A stretch of 64,000 nt of DNA from Rhodosalinus sp041365695 (GCF_041365695.1 NZ_JBGFSJ010000005.1:124001-188000); one strand, 5' to 3'; positions 51,595 through 60,608 are shown, counted from the stretch's first letter. Notes: generated by a model not told the origin, from the letters alone. Program-made: numbers and translations.

Positions 51595-53067
51595 TCAGCC
51601 CTCCTGAGCGTCGCGTTGTGAGGCCGGCGACAAGGCCTTGACGGTTTCGAGAACCACGCGCTCCGCGCCCTGTTCGAGCGCGGCGCGCTCGGCGGCGTCG
51701 CGCAAGGACTTCGCCGCCGAGATGCGTGTGAGAATGGGATGTGTCGCCACGATGCGGTCGAGTTCCGCCTGCGCGTCGGCGTCCCAGGGGAAATCGCGGC
51801 GCAGCCGCGTGGGCGTCGCGTCCGCCGCGTCCATCTCCGTGCCCAGCGGCAGGATGTGGAAAAGCGCGTCGAAAAGCCCGTTGCAGACTTCCTGCAGGAC
51901 GTAGGTCGCGCCGGCATAGCCCATCATGGGCGTGCCCGTGGCGCGGCGGATCGCGGCACCCGGGAAGCTCGCCGGGATGAAGGCCGGCTGCGGGCCGTGG
52001 CCCTGCTTGAGTTCGGCCAGGTACATCTTCTCGTTGATGCTTCCCATCACGATCAGAGGCCGCTCGCGCGCCATCAGCGCCCGCACCTCCTCGTTGTTGG
52101 TCTTGCGGCCCGCCACGCGCGCCACCGCGAAGGCGCAGGGCAGCCCCAGATCGTGCTCGAGGTATTGGCGAAGGCCGCGGGCATAGGTCTCGTTCGCCAC
52201 CACCGCGAAGCTCGCCGTGGCGAAGAAATCCTGCGTGACCGAGCGCCAGAGATCCCAGACCGGCTTGATGGTCGAGTGCTTCTCCGTCTCGATGAACGGC
52301 TCGGGATCGAGGCCCGTGAGCTCGCCCAGCTTGCGCAGGAACTTCGTGGTGCTCTCCACCCCGATCGGCGCCTGCAGGTACGGCTTGCCCAGCACCTCGG
52401 CGAGGCCGCGGCCGAACTCGCGGTACATCACCACGTTCACGTCGGCGTTCACGAGATCGCGCATCTCGGCCAGGTGGCTGCCCAGCGGCATCACCATGTT
52501 GACCTCCGCGCCGATGCCCTCGACCAGACGCCGGATCTCGGCGAGGTCCGAGGGCATGTTGAACACGCCGTACATGGGCCCGAGGATGTTGACGCGCGGT
52601 TTCGCGCCTTCGGGCCGCTTCTTCTCGGGCGGCATCCGGCCCTTCGTCATGCCGAACTCGGTAAAGATCCAGGTCATCGCCCGGTCGGCCGATTCCCACT
52701 GGTCCTCGTCGATGGTGCGCGGCAGGAAGCGCTGGATCGTCGTGCCCTGCGGCGTCACGCCGCCGCCGATCATCTCGGCGATGGAGCCGGTGACGACGAC
52801 CGAGGGAAGCGCCGGGTCGAGCGTGTCCCACGCGCGCTTCATGGCGCCTTCGGTGCCCTCGCGGCCCAGCTCCTCTTCGGCGAGCCCGGTGACCACGATC
52901 GGCAACTCGTGCGGCGGCAGGCCGTCGGTGTAGTGCAGCACGCTCGTCACCGGCAGGTTCTCGCAGCCCACCGGGCCGTCGATCACGACCTGGAGACCCT
53001 TCACCGCGGTGAAGGCATAGACCGCGCCCCAGTAGCCGCCGGCCCTGTCATGGTCCTGGATCAGCAT
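51595..53067 (-). CDS. bchZ: Chlorophyllide reductase subunit Z
   Basis: 490 residues, nitrogenase-like catalytic partner of BchY in chlorophyllide a reductase (C7=C8 reduction). N-terminus MLIQDHDRAGGYWGAVYAFTA and the cluster cysteine in DGPVGCENLPVTS. VTGSIAEMIGGGV and MYREFGRGLAEVLGKPYLQ follow. The ATG at 53067 has GGGAGG upstream; an in-frame ATG 54 bases earlier would extend it with unlike residues. Confidence 0.97.
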   Translation of the reverse strand: MLIQDHDRAGGYWGAVYAFTAVKGLQVVIDGPVGCENLPVTSVLHYTDGLPPHELPIVVTGLAEEELGREGTEGAMKRAWDTLDPALPSVVVTGSIAEMIGGGVTPQGTTIQRFLPRTIDEDQWESADRAMTWIFTEFGMTKGRMPPEKKRPEGAKPRVNILGPMYGVFNMPSDLAEIRRLVEGIGAEVNMVMPLGSHLAEMRDLVNADVNVVMYREFGRGLAEVLGKPYLQAPIGVESTTKFLRKLGELTGLDPEPFIETEKHSTIKPVWDLWRSVTQDFFATASFAVVANETYARGLRQYLEHDLGLPCAFAVARVAGRKTNNEEVRALMARERPLIVMGSINEKMYLAELKQGHGPQPAFIPASFPGAAIRRATGTPMMGYAGATYVLQEVCNGLFDALFHILPLGTEMDAADATPTRLRRDFPWDADAQAELDRIVATHPILTRISAAKSLRDAAERAALEQGAERVVLETVKALSPASQRDAQEG

Positions 53068-53153
53068 GTGGCCCTCCCGTCGTTTCCGGAGGTGGCGCGC
53101 AGGGTGCGTGAGATCACGCATCCTGCAGGGTGGTTGCGGCGGGCGGCACTCAT
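53061..53153 (-). CDS. Possible 30-aa ORF between bchY and bchZ
   Basis: Starts ATG overlapping the bchY stop (ATGA) with GGAG eight bases upstream, and its TGA ends just inside bchZ, whose ATG it overlaps. The peptide (MSAARRNHPAGCVISRTLRA at its start) is basic with two cysteines and matches nothing I know. It could be a leader that couples bchY and bchZ translation, or a chance frame filling an 82-base gap. Confidence 0.3.
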   Translation of the reverse strand: MSAARRNHPAGCVISRTLRATSGNDGRATC

Positions 53154-54727
53154 ATCATCTGCTCCGCCTTGGCCGCGCGCGCCTGCTTCTCGAGCTTCTT
53201 GCGGTGGCGCTCGGCGAACTCGGGATGCAGGTTGGGCGCACCTTCCCAGATGCCCGCCGTGTCGCCTTCGCCGACACCGTCGAAGAAGGCGCTCATGTGC
53301 TCCATGCGGTCCTTGTTCTCCATCGCGGCGCGCATGACCTGCTGAAGCGAGCCGGCGCCCGCGGGCCCCATCAGGGGCCGGGCCGAGATGAGGTTCGTGA
53401 AGTAGAGCGACGGGATCGACATCTCCTTGGCCTTCTGCACGACAGGCGTCGTGCCGATGGCGAGGTCGGGCCGGATGGCCTCCATCGCGGCACAGTCGTC
53501 CTCGAGGCTCGCGCGGAACTTGACCTTGGCGCCATGCGCCTCGAGCCAGGCGGCGTCCTCCTCGCTCCAGGACGTTTTCGGGCAGGCGGAGCCGACATAG
53601 GCAACCTCCGCACCGCTCTCGACCAGAAGCCGCGCCACCAGAAGCTCGCTGCCCTCGTAGCCGGAAAGCGTGATCCGTCCCTCCAGCCGCGCGCCCTCGA
53701 GCGCGCCCTTGATGGCTGGGAGCACGGCGTTCTGCGCCTCGGCAATCTTCTCGGCCGGGACGCCATGCGCCTCGCCGATCGCCTTCAGCCAGCTCGCCGT
53801 GCCTTCGTAGCCCACGGGCGCCGAGCCCACGATCGGCCGACCGGCCGCCTGAAACTCGCGGATCGCGGCGGTGTAGAAGGGGTGGATCGCCGCGACCACC
53901 GCGCCGTCGAGCGCGGCGTAAAGCTCGCGCCACTCGCGGCAGGGCACGACCGGCCCGGCGGCAAGACCCATGGGGTCGAGCATCCGGCCGATCATCATGG
54001 GATCGGCGGGGAACATCTCGCCCAGCATCGTCACGGTGGGGCGCGACGCGCGCCCGCCCTCGGGCGCCGCGACCGGCCCGGCCTCGACCTCGGCGCGGGC
54101 GTAGTTCAGCATGGCGCCGGCAAGAACATCCTTCGCCTCGGCATGCGTGGGCACGCCGAAGCCCGGCACGTCGATGCCCACGATGCGCACGCCGTTGATC
54201 TCGTCCGGCAAGAGCCGCAGCGGCACGCCCGAGGCGGTCGGAACGCAGAGGTTCGTCACCACGATCGCGTCGAAGCGGTCGGGATCGGCCATCTCGTAGA
54301 CCGCGTCACGGATGTCCTCGAACAGCTTACCCGTGACCAGCGTCTCGGAACTGAAGGGCACGTAGCCAACCGAGCGCCGCGCGCCGTAGAAATGGCTCAC
54401 GAAGGTCAGGCCATAGACGCAGCAGGCGCTGCCCGACAGCATCGTGGCCACGCGCCGCATCCGAAGACCCACGCGCAGCGAGCCGAAGGCGGGGCACATG
54501 CTTTGCGGCTTGTCGTGCGGCCCTTGCGGATAGTCGGCGGCATACTGGTCCAGGATTTCGGACTGGCCGGCCATGCGCGCGGCCTTCTCCATCTCCTGGC
54601 CCGAGTGGCAGCCCATCCCGTCGGCCGCACCGGCGGCGGCCGCGCCTTCCGGCGCGGAGGCGGTGCGGGTCTCGCCCCGGATCACCACGGCGTCGGCGGC
54701 GTCGTCGTAGCGCACCTCGTCGGTCAT
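53150..54727 (-). CDS. bchY: Chlorophyllide reductase subunit Y
   Basis: 525 residues, NifD-like subunit of chlorophyllide a reductase. Cluster cysteines are in DGMGCHSGQEM, QSMCPAFGSLR and GSACCVYGLTF. FYGARRSVGYVPFSSETLV and NLCVPTASGVPLRLLP are typical. The ATG overlaps the stop of a 47-codon frame (ATGA). Confidence 0.96.
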   Translation of the reverse strand: MTDEVRYDDAADAVVIRGETRTASAPEGAAAAGAADGMGCHSGQEMEKAARMAGQSEILDQYAADYPQGPHDKPQSMCPAFGSLRVGLRMRRVATMLSGSACCVYGLTFVSHFYGARRSVGYVPFSSETLVTGKLFEDIRDAVYEMADPDRFDAIVVTNLCVPTASGVPLRLLPDEINGVRIVGIDVPGFGVPTHAEAKDVLAGAMLNYARAEVEAGPVAAPEGGRASRPTVTMLGEMFPADPMMIGRMLDPMGLAAGPVVPCREWRELYAALDGAVVAAIHPFYTAAIREFQAAGRPIVGSAPVGYEGTASWLKAIGEAHGVPAEKIAEAQNAVLPAIKGALEGARLEGRITLSGYEGSELLVARLLVESGAEVAYVGSACPKTSWSEEDAAWLEAHGAKVKFRASLEDDCAAMEAIRPDLAIGTTPVVQKAKEMSIPSLYFTNLISARPLMGPAGAGSLQQVMRAAMENKDRMEHMSAFFDGVGEGDTAGIWEGAPNLHPEFAERHRKKLEKQARAAKAEQMI

Positions 54728-54867
54728 GCGGTCCTCCCGTCTTCATCAGGGGCGCCGGCGTGGCGGATGTCGTCGAAAAGCCGGCGAAGCTGTTCGGGCT
54801 TGGCCTGCGCCAGCATCCGGCGCAGCGCGGCGAGCTGGGGATCGCGAGCGGGCTCAGGCGTCGTCAT
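54724..54867 (-). CDS. Small conserved-context ORF (47 aa) between bchX and bchY
   Basis: ATG lies inside the last codons of bchX and is preceded by GGAGGTGATC, an excellent match to the 16S anti-Shine-Dalgarno. Its TGA overlaps the bchY ATG (ATGA). The peptide begins MTTPEPARDPQLAALRRMLA and continues with an amphipathic helix (QAKPEQLRRLFDDIRHA), then a polar tail. No cysteine, signal or membrane segment. Unknown family; it may be a small subunit or assembly factor of chlorophyllide reductase, or only a coupling device. Confidence 0.6.
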   Translation of the reverse strand: MTTPEPARDPQLAALRRMLAQAKPEQLRRLFDDIRHAGAPDEDGRTA

Positions 54868-55858
54868 AGATCACCTCCAGCGACTCCTTGGTCGCCGTGT
54901 ACTTGCCACGCATGTCCTCGTCGGTCGCCGGCTCGAGCACGAAGTCGGCGCCGGTGTCCTTGCCCTCGAAAAGGCCGAGCAGCCCGTCCTGGGACAGCGG
55001 CGTGGGGTGCGTCGGCGGGGCTCCGGCCACGTTCTCGGCCAGCTCCGCGAAAAGCGCGCCCCACTGGGTCTCGTTGGTGCCCACGATCTCGTAGGAGGCC
55101 GATTTGCGGCGCAGGTCGTCGTCCTGCGGGATCGCGGCGAGAATGGGGATTTCAACCTGCTCGGCGAAGGCCTGGGCCTGGCCGGCCCCGTCGTCCTTGT
55201 TGACGACCATGCCGGCCACGCCGACATTGCCACCGAGCTTGCGGAAATACTGCACCGCCGAGCAGACGTTGTTGGCCACGTAAAGCGACTGCAGGTCGTT
55301 GGAGGCGACCACGATCACCTTCTGCGCCATGTCCCGCGCGATCGGCAGGCCGAAGCCGCCGCAGACGACATCGCCCAGGAAATCGAGCAGCACGTAGTCG
55401 AAATCCCAGTCGTGGAAGCCCAGCTTCTCCAGCAGCTCGAAGCCGTGGATGATGCCGCGCCCGCCGCAGCCGCGGCCGACCTCGGGCCCGCCAAGCTCCA
55501 TCGCGAAGACGCCGCCGCGCTTGAAGCAGACGTCGCCGATCTTCACCTCCTCGCCGGCGAGCTTCTTCGCGGTCGAGGTCTCGATGATCGTGGGGCAGGC
55601 CTTGCCGCCGAACAGAAGCGACGTGGTGTCCGACTTGGGATCGCAGCCGATCAGCAGCACGCGCTTGCCTTGCTCGGCCATCATGTGGCTGAGATTGGCC
55701 AGCGTGAACGACTTGCCGATGCCGCCCTTGCCGTAGATCGCGATGATCTGGGTGTGTTTGGTCGGCTCCTCCGCGGGAACCTCAAGCGTCGGATCCTCTG
55801 CGGCCTCGTCGCGGAGACGCTGATCGAAATCCTTCAGGTTCGGCACTTCGTCCTTCAC
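54854..55858 (-). CDS. bchX: Chlorophyllide reductase iron protein BchX
   Basis: 334 residues, NifH-like ATPase feeding electrons to BchYZ. P-loop IYGKGGIGKSFTLAN, cluster cysteines in VGRGCGGRG and GDVVCGGFG. The GTG at 55858 is preferred: it overlaps the bchC stop (GTGA), has GGGAGG seven bases before it, and gives the normal N-terminus (V/M-KDEVPNLKDFDQRLRDEAAE). An ATG at 55894 would add 12 residues. Confidence 0.96.
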   Translation of the reverse strand: MKDEVPNLKDFDQRLRDEAAEDPTLEVPAEEPTKHTQIIAIYGKGGIGKSFTLANLSHMMAEQGKRVLLIGCDPKSDTTSLLFGGKACPTIIETSTAKKLAGEEVKIGDVCFKRGGVFAMELGGPEVGRGCGGRGIIHGFELLEKLGFHDWDFDYVLLDFLGDVVCGGFGLPIARDMAQKVIVVASNDLQSLYVANNVCSAVQYFRKLGGNVGVAGMVVNKDDGAGQAQAFAEQVEIPILAAIPQDDDLRRKSASYEIVGTNETQWGALFAELAENVAGAPPTHPTPLSQDGLLGLFEGKDTGADFVLEPATDEDMRGKYTATKESLEVIYDDA

Positions 55859-56796
55859 GCCGCATCCTCCCAGTCCAGAATCATTTTCAGGCATGCCGGA
55901 TCCTCGAAGGCTGTCCGGTATGCGGTTTCGGCCTCCCGCGCGGGAACGCGGTGAGTGATCAGCCCCGCGAGAGAGAGCGCGCCGCTCTCCACCAGGGCCC
56001 GAGTCGCCGCGAGATCCTCGCGCGCCCATTCGGCGGCCACGCGAAGGCGCGCCTCCTTCAGGAAGGCGGGCGGGAAGGCGAAGGAGAGCCCTTCGGGATA
56101 GAACCCCGCGAGCACCACCTCGCCGCCTTTCGCCAGGCGTCCGATGAGGTCGTTCAGGATCGCCGCGTTGCCGGACGCGTCGTAGATCGCGCGGTAATCA
56201 CGCCGCGGATCGTCGTCGGGGTGAATGACCTCGTAGCCCTCGGCGCCCGCGCGCCGGTCCTCGGCGACCTCCCATACGGTGGGAGCGGGGGCGCCCGCCG
56301 CGACGGTCAGCCGGGCGAGCAGTCGGCCCAGGACCCCGTGACCGACGACGAGGTCGGGCACCGTCTTGTCGAGGCCGGCCATGGCGTGGCGCGCCGTGGC
56401 CGCAAGCGCGAGCAGCGCGCCCTCCGCGCCCCAGCCGGCGTCGATGGGCGTCACCCGGTCGGCCTGCGTGACCAGCGTTCTGGCCGCCCCGCCGAAGAGC
56501 CCGAAGGCCCCGTCGAAGCAGTTGGCGCCCGGCACGAAGACGTGCTGGCCGGGCCGGTAACCGGTGGCCGCATCGGCCTCCACGATCTCGCCCGCGGCCT
56601 CGTAGCCGGGGACGAGCGGGTAGCCCATGCCCGGAAACGGCGGCATCTGGCCTGTGTAGAAAAGCTTCTCGGTGCCGGTGGAGATGCCCGAATGCCCGAT
56701 TCGCACGACGAGATCGCCCGCGCCCGGCTCCGCGAGGGGAACCTGGTCCAGATGAAGGTCCCTCGGACCGTTAAGAAGAACAGCAGTCGTATCCAT
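55855..56796 (-). CDS. bchC: 3-hydroxyethyl bacteriochlorophyllide a dehydrogenase BchC
   Basis: Zn-alcohol-dehydrogenase-like protein oxidising the C3 hydroxyethyl to acetyl. 313 residues, with GHSGISTGTEKLFYTGQMP, GYEAAGEIVEAD, and the nucleotide region LVVGHGVLGRLLARLTVAAGA. Starts the bchCXYZ-puf unit; PpsR sites lie 60-105 bases upstream. Confidence 0.95.
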   Translation of the reverse strand: MDTTAVLLNGPRDLHLDQVPLAEPGAGDLVVRIGHSGISTGTEKLFYTGQMPPFPGMGYPLVPGYEAAGEIVEADAATGYRPGQHVFVPGANCFDGAFGLFGGAARTLVTQADRVTPIDAGWGAEGALLALAATARHAMAGLDKTVPDLVVGHGVLGRLLARLTVAAGAPAPTVWEVAEDRRAGAEGYEVIHPDDDPRRDYRAIYDASGNAAILNDLIGRLAKGGEVVLAGFYPEGLSFAFPPAFLKEARLRVAAEWAREDLAATRALVESGALSLAGLITHRVPAREAETAYRTAFEDPACLKMILDWEDAA

Positions 56797-56857
56797 GTTC
56801 TCTCTCTCGCCGGCGCCCGCTTGCGAGTCGGCGCCCTATGCGTTCCCGTGTCTTGAG

Positions 56858-56901
56858 TGTCAGTTTAGCTTTACAGTCTAATCTGTCAATGCCATTGGAC
56901 G
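56858..56901. promoter_or_regulatory. Tandem PpsR/CrtJ operators upstream of bchC
   Basis: The first box TGTCAGTTTAGCTTTACA (56858-56875) is an exact TGT-N12-ACA. Exactly eight bases on, TGTCAATGCCATTGGACG (56884-56901) is the same pattern with one mismatch in the final base. Two palindromes eight bases apart upstream of bchC is the textbook CrtJ/PpsR arrangement. Confidence 0.85.
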
Positions 56902-56915
56902 GATTCTTCTGCAAC

Positions 56916-56937
56916 GCCGTCAGCTCCGCCTGACGGC
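56916..56937. terminator. Hairpin across the crtF stop codon
   Basis: GCCGTCAG-ctccgc-CTGACGGC, an 8-bp perfect stem including the crtF TGA, just upstream of the bchC operators. No U-run follows, so read-through from crtF into bchC is plausible; the hairpin may only stabilise or attenuate. Confidence 0.4.
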
Positions 56938-58059
56938 GGAGAGCGCGCCGGTGACGTAAGGGCGCGCGGCGCGCGGCACGCGGATCTCGTCAAATCCCGC
57001 CTCGGCGACCATTTCCGCGATACGCGCGGCCGAACGCACCCGCCCGGTCCGCATCGCCATCGTGTAGAAGGCGAAGTAGACGTCGGTGGCGCGGTCCGGC
57101 CGGTCGCCGCCCGACATAGGTTCGGCCACGACGAGTGTACCGCCCGGCGGCAACGCGGCATGCGCCTTGGCCAGAAGGTCGCGCACCGTCGCGTCCTCGT
57201 GATCGTAGAGCACGCGAATCAGAGAGATCGCATCGGCCCCTTGGGGCAGCGGGGCGTCCCGGAACGAGCCCGGGTGAAAGCGGGTCCGCGCCTCGAGACC
57301 GGCGGCAGCCATCTGGCCGCGCGCCTCGTCGATCACTTCGGGCAGGTCGAAGAGCGCGAGCTCGAGCCCTGGATGGCGCGCCGCCGCGGCGCGCAGGAAC
57401 GCGCCGGTGCCGCCGCCCACGTCGAGAAGCCGCCGAACGCCGCGAAGCGGGACCATGCGAAGGGCGTCCTGCGCCACCAGCCCCTGCGATTGCGTCATGA
57501 GGTCGGAATAGGCGCGCGCGGTCGCGGGATGCAGCCCCTCCCGGGCGCCGAAGACATAGGGCCAGACCCGCGCGAGCTCGGTCTCCGCCTCGCCACGCAA
57601 GAGCGCCACCGGATCGGCCATGTCGCGGTAAAACGCGCCGTGATGCCGGATCATCGGCACGAGGCCCGGCACGCCGACGAGCGCCGCGCCCCGGGGCCGC
57701 ACCGCGAAGCGGCCGTCGTGGCGCCGGTGCAGCAGGCCCATCGCCGCCCCGGCCTGCAAGAGCGCCGCCATCCGGTCTTCCGGCACGTCCGCGGCGCGGG
57801 CCAGCGCGGCGGGCGCGCGCGGCCCGTCCATCAGCGCGGCGATCACGTCGAGCTCCACCAGCGCGAGCAGGGCCTGGCTCTGCACGAACCCCGAGACGAG
57901 ATCCATGAGCGCCTCGCCCTCGCGCCGCACGCGGCCGCGCGTGAACGGCAACGCGCTCGCCCAGCGCTGGACGTCCTCGCGCGCGGCGAGCCGGGCGAGC
58001 CATGTGCGAAGATCGCCGCGGGGGCGCGAGGCCAGGCGCTCCTGCACCGCGTCGGACAT
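56920..58059 (-). CDS. crtF: Hydroxyneurosporene O-methyltransferase CrtF
   Basis: SAM-dependent O-methyltransferase acting on demethylspheroidene-type carotenoids. 379 residues with N-terminal dimerisation helices, the SAM motif LLDVGGGTGAFLRAAAARHP (about 214-233), ALFDLPEVI and LVVAEPMSGGDRPDRATDVYF. It starts one base after the crtE stop. Confidence 0.93.
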   Translation of the reverse strand: MSDAVQERLASRPRGDLRTWLARLAAREDVQRWASALPFTRGRVRREGEALMDLVSGFVQSQALLALVELDVIAALMDGPRAPAALARAADVPEDRMAALLQAGAAMGLLHRRHDGRFAVRPRGAALVGVPGLVPMIRHHGAFYRDMADPVALLRGEAETELARVWPYVFGAREGLHPATARAYSDLMTQSQGLVAQDALRMVPLRGVRRLLDVGGGTGAFLRAAAARHPGLELALFDLPEVIDEARGQMAAAGLEARTRFHPGSFRDAPLPQGADAISLIRVLYDHEDATVRDLLAKAHAALPPGGTLVVAEPMSGGDRPDRATDVYFAFYTMAMRTGRVRSAARIAEMVAEAGFDEIRVPRAARPYVTGALSAVRRS

Positions 58060-58060
58060 G

Positions 58061-58927
58061 TCAGGCGAGGTGCCGGACGGCGTCGGGCATGATCCGCTCG
58101 GACTGCATGCGAACCATCTGGGCAAGGCGCGCCTCGCCGGGGCAGGACGGGATCGAGGAGATGGCCCCCGCGAGGATGTTGCGCAGCCTGCCGGTGGCGC
58201 CGGCCACGCCGAGCTCGGCCACCGCGTTCGGGCGCCCATGCGCCTCGTCCTGTCCCGCGGGCTTGCCCAGCGCGTCAACGTCCATGAGCGCATCGCGCAG
58301 GTCGTCGGCCACCTGGAACGCCTCGCCGATGCGGTCGCCCAGCTCGTACCAGGGTTCGGGGTCGTGTCCCGCCGCGATTGCCCCCATCTGGGTCGCGGCG
58401 ATGAAAAGCGCGCCGGTCTTCGACCGGTGATAGGCGGCGAGATCGACTTTCGCCTCGCTCTCCCAGCCCTGGCCCGCGCAGATCCCGTTCGGCATGCCCG
58501 AACACTGCGCCAGCGTGCGCATGAGGCGCACGCCGCGGCGGGGCGCGTCCTCGGCGGCACGGGCGAGCACGTCGAAGGCGAGGATGATGAGGCTGTCGCC
58601 GGCAAGAACCGCGAGAGGCTCCGAGTAGGCCCGGTGCACCGACGGCTTGCCGCGGCGCAGTTCGGCATCGTCGAAGCAGGGCAGGTCGTCATGCACGAGG
58701 CTGGCGCAATGGATCAGTTCCAGCGCCGCGACGGCGGCATCGGTCACGCCGGGCCGGTCGTCGCCGCAGGCCATCGCCACCGAGGCGAGGATCGTCGGCC
58801 GGATGCGCGCCCCGCCCGGCGAGGTCGCGTAATCCAGCGCCTCGGAAAGCTGCGCCGGCGCGACACCGCCCCGGCCGATGGCGATCGCGCGGCACACCGC
58901 GTCGTCGATACGCGCGTTCAGATCCAT
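58061..58927 (-). CDS. crtE: Geranylgeranyl diphosphate synthase CrtE
   Basis: 288-residue trans-prenyltransferase. First Asp-rich motif HDDLPCFDDAELRRGKP (about 78-94), second motif FQVADDLRDALMD (about 205-217), plus GGARIRPTIL. Supplies C20 units for carotenoids and the bacteriochlorophyll tail. Divergent from crtD across a PpsR-bearing promoter region. Confidence 0.95.
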   Translation of the reverse strand: MDLNARIDDAVCRAIAIGRGGVAPAQLSEALDYATSPGGARIRPTILASVAMACGDDRPGVTDAAVAALELIHCASLVHDDLPCFDDAELRRGKPSVHRAYSEPLAVLAGDSLIILAFDVLARAAEDAPRRGVRLMRTLAQCSGMPNGICAGQGWESEAKVDLAAYHRSKTGALFIAATQMGAIAAGHDPEPWYELGDRIGEAFQVADDLRDALMDVDALGKPAGQDEAHGRPNAVAELGVAGATGRLRNILAGAISSIPSCPGEARLAQMVRMQSERIMPDAVRHLA

Positions 58928-58952
58928 GGGGCGGGCTCCTGCTTTCTGGCTG

Positions 58953-58995
58953 CGTCTTCATAAACTGACACGTATTGTGTAAATTATTCTGGACA
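58953..58995. promoter_or_regulatory. PpsR/CrtJ operators in the crtE-crtD divergent region
   Basis: TGTAAATTATTCTGGACA (58978-58995) is an exact TGT-N12-ACA. A one-mismatch partner CGTCTTCATAAACTGACA (58953-58970) lies seven bases away. Both fall within the 97-base gap between crtE and crtD and could repress both directions. Confidence 0.8.
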
Positions 58996-59024
58996 CTTCG
59001 CAAGCCGGAGTCAACAATCAGGGC

Positions 59025-60608
59025 ATGGCGGCGACGAATTTCAGCGACACGCCCACGATCGTGGTGGGCGCGGGGATAGGAGGGCTGGCCGCCGCGGCGC
59101 GGCTGGCCGCAGCCGGCCGGCCCGTCCTCGTGCTGGAGCGGCACGCGGCGCCCGGCGGCAAGATGCGGACCGTGCCCACGGCCTCCGGCCCGGCCGACAC
59201 CGGCCCCACGGTGCTCACCATGCGGCGCGTCTTCGACGATCTCTTCGCCGCCATGGGCGCGCGTCTGGAGGATCACGTCACCCTGCACCGCCAGCATCTG
59301 CTGGCGCGGCATTTCTGGCCCGACGGCGCGACGCTCGACCTCTTCGACAGCGAGACGGAGAGCGCCGCGGCCATCGACGCCTTCGCCGGACCGCGGGCGG
59401 CGGACCAGTTCCGTGCCTTCTCCGCCCGGGCGCGGCGCCTTTATCAGGCGTTCGACCGCCCGATGATGCAGACGGCGGAGCCGCGCCTGCCCGACCTCGC
59501 GGCGACGGTCCTGCGCCGGCCGCGGCTGATGGCCGACATGGCGCCCCATGCGACCCTCGCGCAGGCCCTGCGCCGCCAGTTCGACGACCCGCGCCTCGCG
59601 CAGCTCTTCGGGCGGTTCGCCACCTATGTCGGCGGCTCGCCCTATGCCGCGCCCGCGCTTCTCGCGCTGATCTGGCAGGCGGAGGCCGCCGGGGTCTGGG
59701 TGGTCGAGGGCGGCATGCATGCGCTCGCCGCGAAGATCGCGCGGCTTGCCGAAGAATGCGGCGCTCAGTTCCGCTACGAAACCCATGTGGCGCGGATCGA
59801 AACCGACGGGGGCCGCGCGGTGGCGGTGTCTCTCGCGGACGGCACACGGCTTCCGGCCGCACAGGTTCTTTTCAACGGCGATCCGCGCGCGCTGGCCACC
59901 GGGGCGCTCGGACCCGGCACGGGCAAGGTCGCGCAGGCCGCGGCGCGGGCGCCGCGCTCGCTCTCGGCGCAGGTCTGGGCATTCGCGGCACAGCCGTCCG
60001 GGCGCGACCTCGCCCACCACAACGTCTTCTTCTCGGCCGATTACGCGGCCGAGTTCGCCGATCTGCGTGCGGGCCGACCGCCCGCCGACCCCACGCTCTA
60101 CATCTGCGCGCAGGACCGCGGCCTCGGCCGCGCGCCACCCGCGCAGGAACGCTTCGAGATCATCGTCAACGCGCCGCCCCTGGAGGGCCCGTCGCGCGCC
60201 GCCGAGGAGTACGCCCCATGCCTGAAACGCACCTTCGACAAGCTGAACCACATGGGGCTTGCGATGGATCCCCTGCCGGGACCGGAGGCGCTGACGACCC
60301 CGGGCGGGTTCGAGAGCCTGTTCCCGGCCTCTCTGGGGGCGCTCTACGGGCAGAGCCCGCACGGGATGACGGCCGCGCTGGGGCGGCCGCGGGCGCGGAC
60401 GAAAGTGGCGGGGCTCTACCTCGCGGGGGGCGGGGCGCACCCGGGGGCGGGCGTGCCGATGGCGGCCCTCTCCGGGCGGCACGCGGCCGAGGCGATGCTG
60501 AGCGACCGAACTTCGACATCGACGTCCCGCCCAACGGCTACGCGTGGTGGTACATCGACGGCATCTCGGACGACGGCCGCCGCGCCGTCTCCGTCATCGG
60601 CTTCATAG
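59025..60608 (+). CDS. crtD: Methoxyneurosporene/hydroxycarotenoid 3,4-desaturase CrtD
   Basis: FAD-dependent carotenoid desaturase of the CrtI family. N-terminal FAD motif TIVVGAGIGGLAAAARLAAAG, C-terminal FAD motif LYLAGGGAHPGAGVPMAALS. The frame runs 527 codons, about 30 more than usual; after AEAMLSDR the tail is low-complexity Ser/Thr/Arg (STSTSRPTATRGGTS), where the DNA also encodes the start of CrtC in another frame. The true end or a frame error near 60505 is therefore in question. Confidence 0.9.
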   Translation: MAATNFSDTPTIVVGAGIGGLAAAARLAAAGRPVLVLERHAAPGGKMRTVPTASGPADTGPTVLTMRRVFDDLFAAMGARLEDHVTLHRQHLLARHFWPDGATLDLFDSETESAAAIDAFAGPRAADQFRAFSARARRLYQAFDRPMMQTAEPRLPDLAATVLRRPRLMADMAPHATLAQALRRQFDDPRLAQLFGRFATYVGGSPYAAPALLALIWQAEAAGVWVVEGGMHALAAKIARLAEECGAQFRYETHVARIETDGGRAVAVSLADGTRLPAAQVLFNGDPRALATGALGPGTGKVAQAAARAPRSLSAQVWAFAAQPSGRDLAHHNVFFSADYAAEFADLRAGRPPADPTLYICAQDRGLGRAPPAQERFEIIVNAPPLEGPSRAAEEYAPCLKRTFDKLNHMGLAMDPLPGPEALTTPGGFESLFPASLGALYGQSPHGMTAALGRPRARTKVAGLYLAGGGAHPGAGVPMAALSGRHAAEAMLSDRTSTSTSRPTATRGGTSTASRTTAAAPSPSSAS

